From positions 2,200,501-2,264,500 of the forward strand of contig JAOTON010000385.1 in the NCBI GenBank assembly GCA_034440635.1: 64,000 nucleotides of DNA, read 5' to 3'. Position 1 is the stretch's first letter. Every line of letters starts with the position of its first letter. The translations under genes were made by a program, and so were the position numbers. This DNA comes from Lepas anatifera (taxonomy: Eukaryota; Arthropoda; Thecostraca; Lepadidae). Below the pieces are notes generated by a model. The model did no database searches, was not told the origin of the DNA, and worked only from the letters and a program-made list of their open reading frames with translations. This document shows, piece by piece, positions 63,350 to 64,000 of the stretch.

Positions 63350-63787
63350 TTAAAGGCTGGAGTTGTCTTGCATGCTTTTCCTCATTTCTTGGAGGTGTTT
63401 TTCATCTTTTACATCAACAAGGATGTCATCAACGTAGCGAAGGTAGAGAGCTGGTTTAACTCCGGTAGATGACAAGGCTTTGTGTTCTACATCGCACATG
63501 TAGGCGTTAGCAAATAAACATCCCAATGGGGATCCCATGGCCACGCCATCAGCTTGGAGGTAAAGTTTACCATCTGGGCTGCGGAAGGGTGCCTCACTGG
63601 TGCACGCAGTCAGGAGCTGTTTTGAAATCCGGGGAGCCAGTTTCAATGGTGGCATGGTAGGATGGTTATACACCATGTCGGAAATGATGTTTATCGTCTC
63701 CTCAGCGGGAAAGTTAGTGAACAGGCTTTTGATGTGTCCGGTTGTTTGGTGGTTTTGTGATGTATACTTCTCCGTCGATTTCTGCAA
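63350..63787 (-). pseudogene. PLE reverse transcriptase core fragment
   Basis: 145 codons. Residues 18-26 (HIKSLFTNF) align to RT motif A, usually DVKSLFTN, but the catalytic Asp position is His. Motif B is ADGVAMGSPLG (residues 80-90) and motif C is YVDD (118-121) with a hydrophobic lead-in. The frame closes after DNSSL through a stop or frameshift, and related sequence (PAFKSTNELSANN) continues in another frame. Fingers-domain motifs upstream of motif A are not recognisable. The first codon of this frame is not a real start. Inactive by both truncation and the Asp-to-His change. Confidence 0.85.
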
Positions 63788-63836
63788 TGTTCTTTGTGTA
63801 CGGGCTGATCAAGCCATTCGGCGTTTCGCGGATTAT

Positions 63837-63966
63837 CGGTGTTGGTATTTACTGGGCCGTAATGGATTTGGTGACCAAATCCATTACGGCCCATAGTGTC
63901 TCAAATACCAACACCGACGTTGGTGACCAAATCCATTACGGCCCATAGTGTCTCAAATACCAACAC
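63837..63966. repeat. Palindrome plus 52-bp direct repeat at PLE 5' edge
   Basis: CCATTACGGCCCATAGTGTC and its flanks occur twice in tandem with a 52-bp period (63868-63914 and 63920-63966). The inverse copy at 63837-63872 forms a palindrome centred on GGTGACC, with a 7-bp internal difference. This lies where the element's 5' part would be. Confidence 0.85.
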
Positions 63967-64000
63967 GAATATCTTGCAATCGACAATATTGACATATCGA

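Larger units (their letters stand above)
62487..63836 (-). mobile_element. Penelope-like retroelement, decayed, 5' truncated
   Basis: Order on the minus strand: reverse transcriptase core (63350-63787), linker (about 62831-63195), GIY-YIG endonuclease (62487-62834). This is the canonical Penelope-type arrangement. The three pieces lie in different frames and upstream RT motifs are missing, with a palindromic repeat (63837-63966) where the 5' half should be. It is not functional as it stands. The 3' limit is uncertain and may extend to about 62200. Confidence 0.9.

Noticed and set aside
63600..63948. Plus-strand frames opposite the reverse transcriptase
   Set aside because: They are antisense shadows of the Penelope-like element and its palindromic edge.

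Overview
This is animal nuclear DNA, almost entirely non-coding, apparently from an invertebrate metazoan. The signs are GT-AG introns, two small exons of a class B (secretin-type) neuropeptide G-protein-coupled receptor, tRNA-derived SINEs, cut-and-paste MITEs, a Penelope-like retroelement and long dinucleotide microsatellites. The sequence alone does not fix the phylum; a crustacean-like or other marine invertebrate would fit. Apart from the receptor exons and the decayed retroelement I found no open reading frame that looks like a real gene. Most others are chance ORFs in GC-rich stretches or in tandem repeats.

Layout. Bases 1-3.7 kb carry two related MITEs with TTAT or TTAA junctions, then a 51-bp triplet repeat. 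Bases 3.7-8.6 kb are mostly unassigned, with a 34-bp GC-rich minisatellite at 5.45 kb. Bases 8.96-11.80 kb form one large inverted repeat around a TTAA-bounded core. A 29-bp minisatellite lies at 12.6 kb and a MITE fragment at 13.8 kb. Bases 14-28 kb are mostly unique, with a GA tract, a degenerate TTAA element (22.4-23.2 kb), a tRNA-like module and another MITE. Bases 28.37-31.0 kb hold a 2.6-kb TTAA element with a perfect 12-bp terminal inverted repeat and two nested MITEs. Bases 32.28-34.65 kb are a 26-bp VNTR. SINE copies sit at 37.7 and 46.2 kb, a fourth type of TTAA element at 39.0-40.2 kb, and further minisatellites at 44.3 and 49.2 kb. Bases 53-57 kb carry four more MITEs, including an inverted copy of the 2.3-kb element. 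The receptor exons are at 57.6 and 58.4 kb, long CA/TA tracts at 61-62 kb, and the Penelope-like element (minus strand) runs from 62.49 kb to near the right edge, ending in a palindromic junction.

Main observation. Several elements (913-1755, 2325-3351, 9580-11174, 38973-40227, 56021-57062, and the weaker 22372-23191 and 28366-30996) share a piggyBac-like plan: a TTAA-type junction followed by a C-rich terminus. Those at 913, 2325, 38973 and 56021 also have a GC-rich palindrome near each end and a terminal motif that is single at one end but duplicated about 30 bp apart at the other. The elements at 913, 2325, 9580 and 56021 also carry a DR4 arrangement of the nuclear-receptor half-site AGGTCA at an equivalent internal position. 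The two copies of the 2325 type are packed with GGTCA/TGACC. These elements could seed hormone-receptor binding sites across this genome.

The receptor exons are the only host gene seen. Their reading frames and splice phases join cleanly, and the following intron holds a foldback hairpin about 60 bp past the donor site. The upstream exons and the transmembrane exons were not found in the window.
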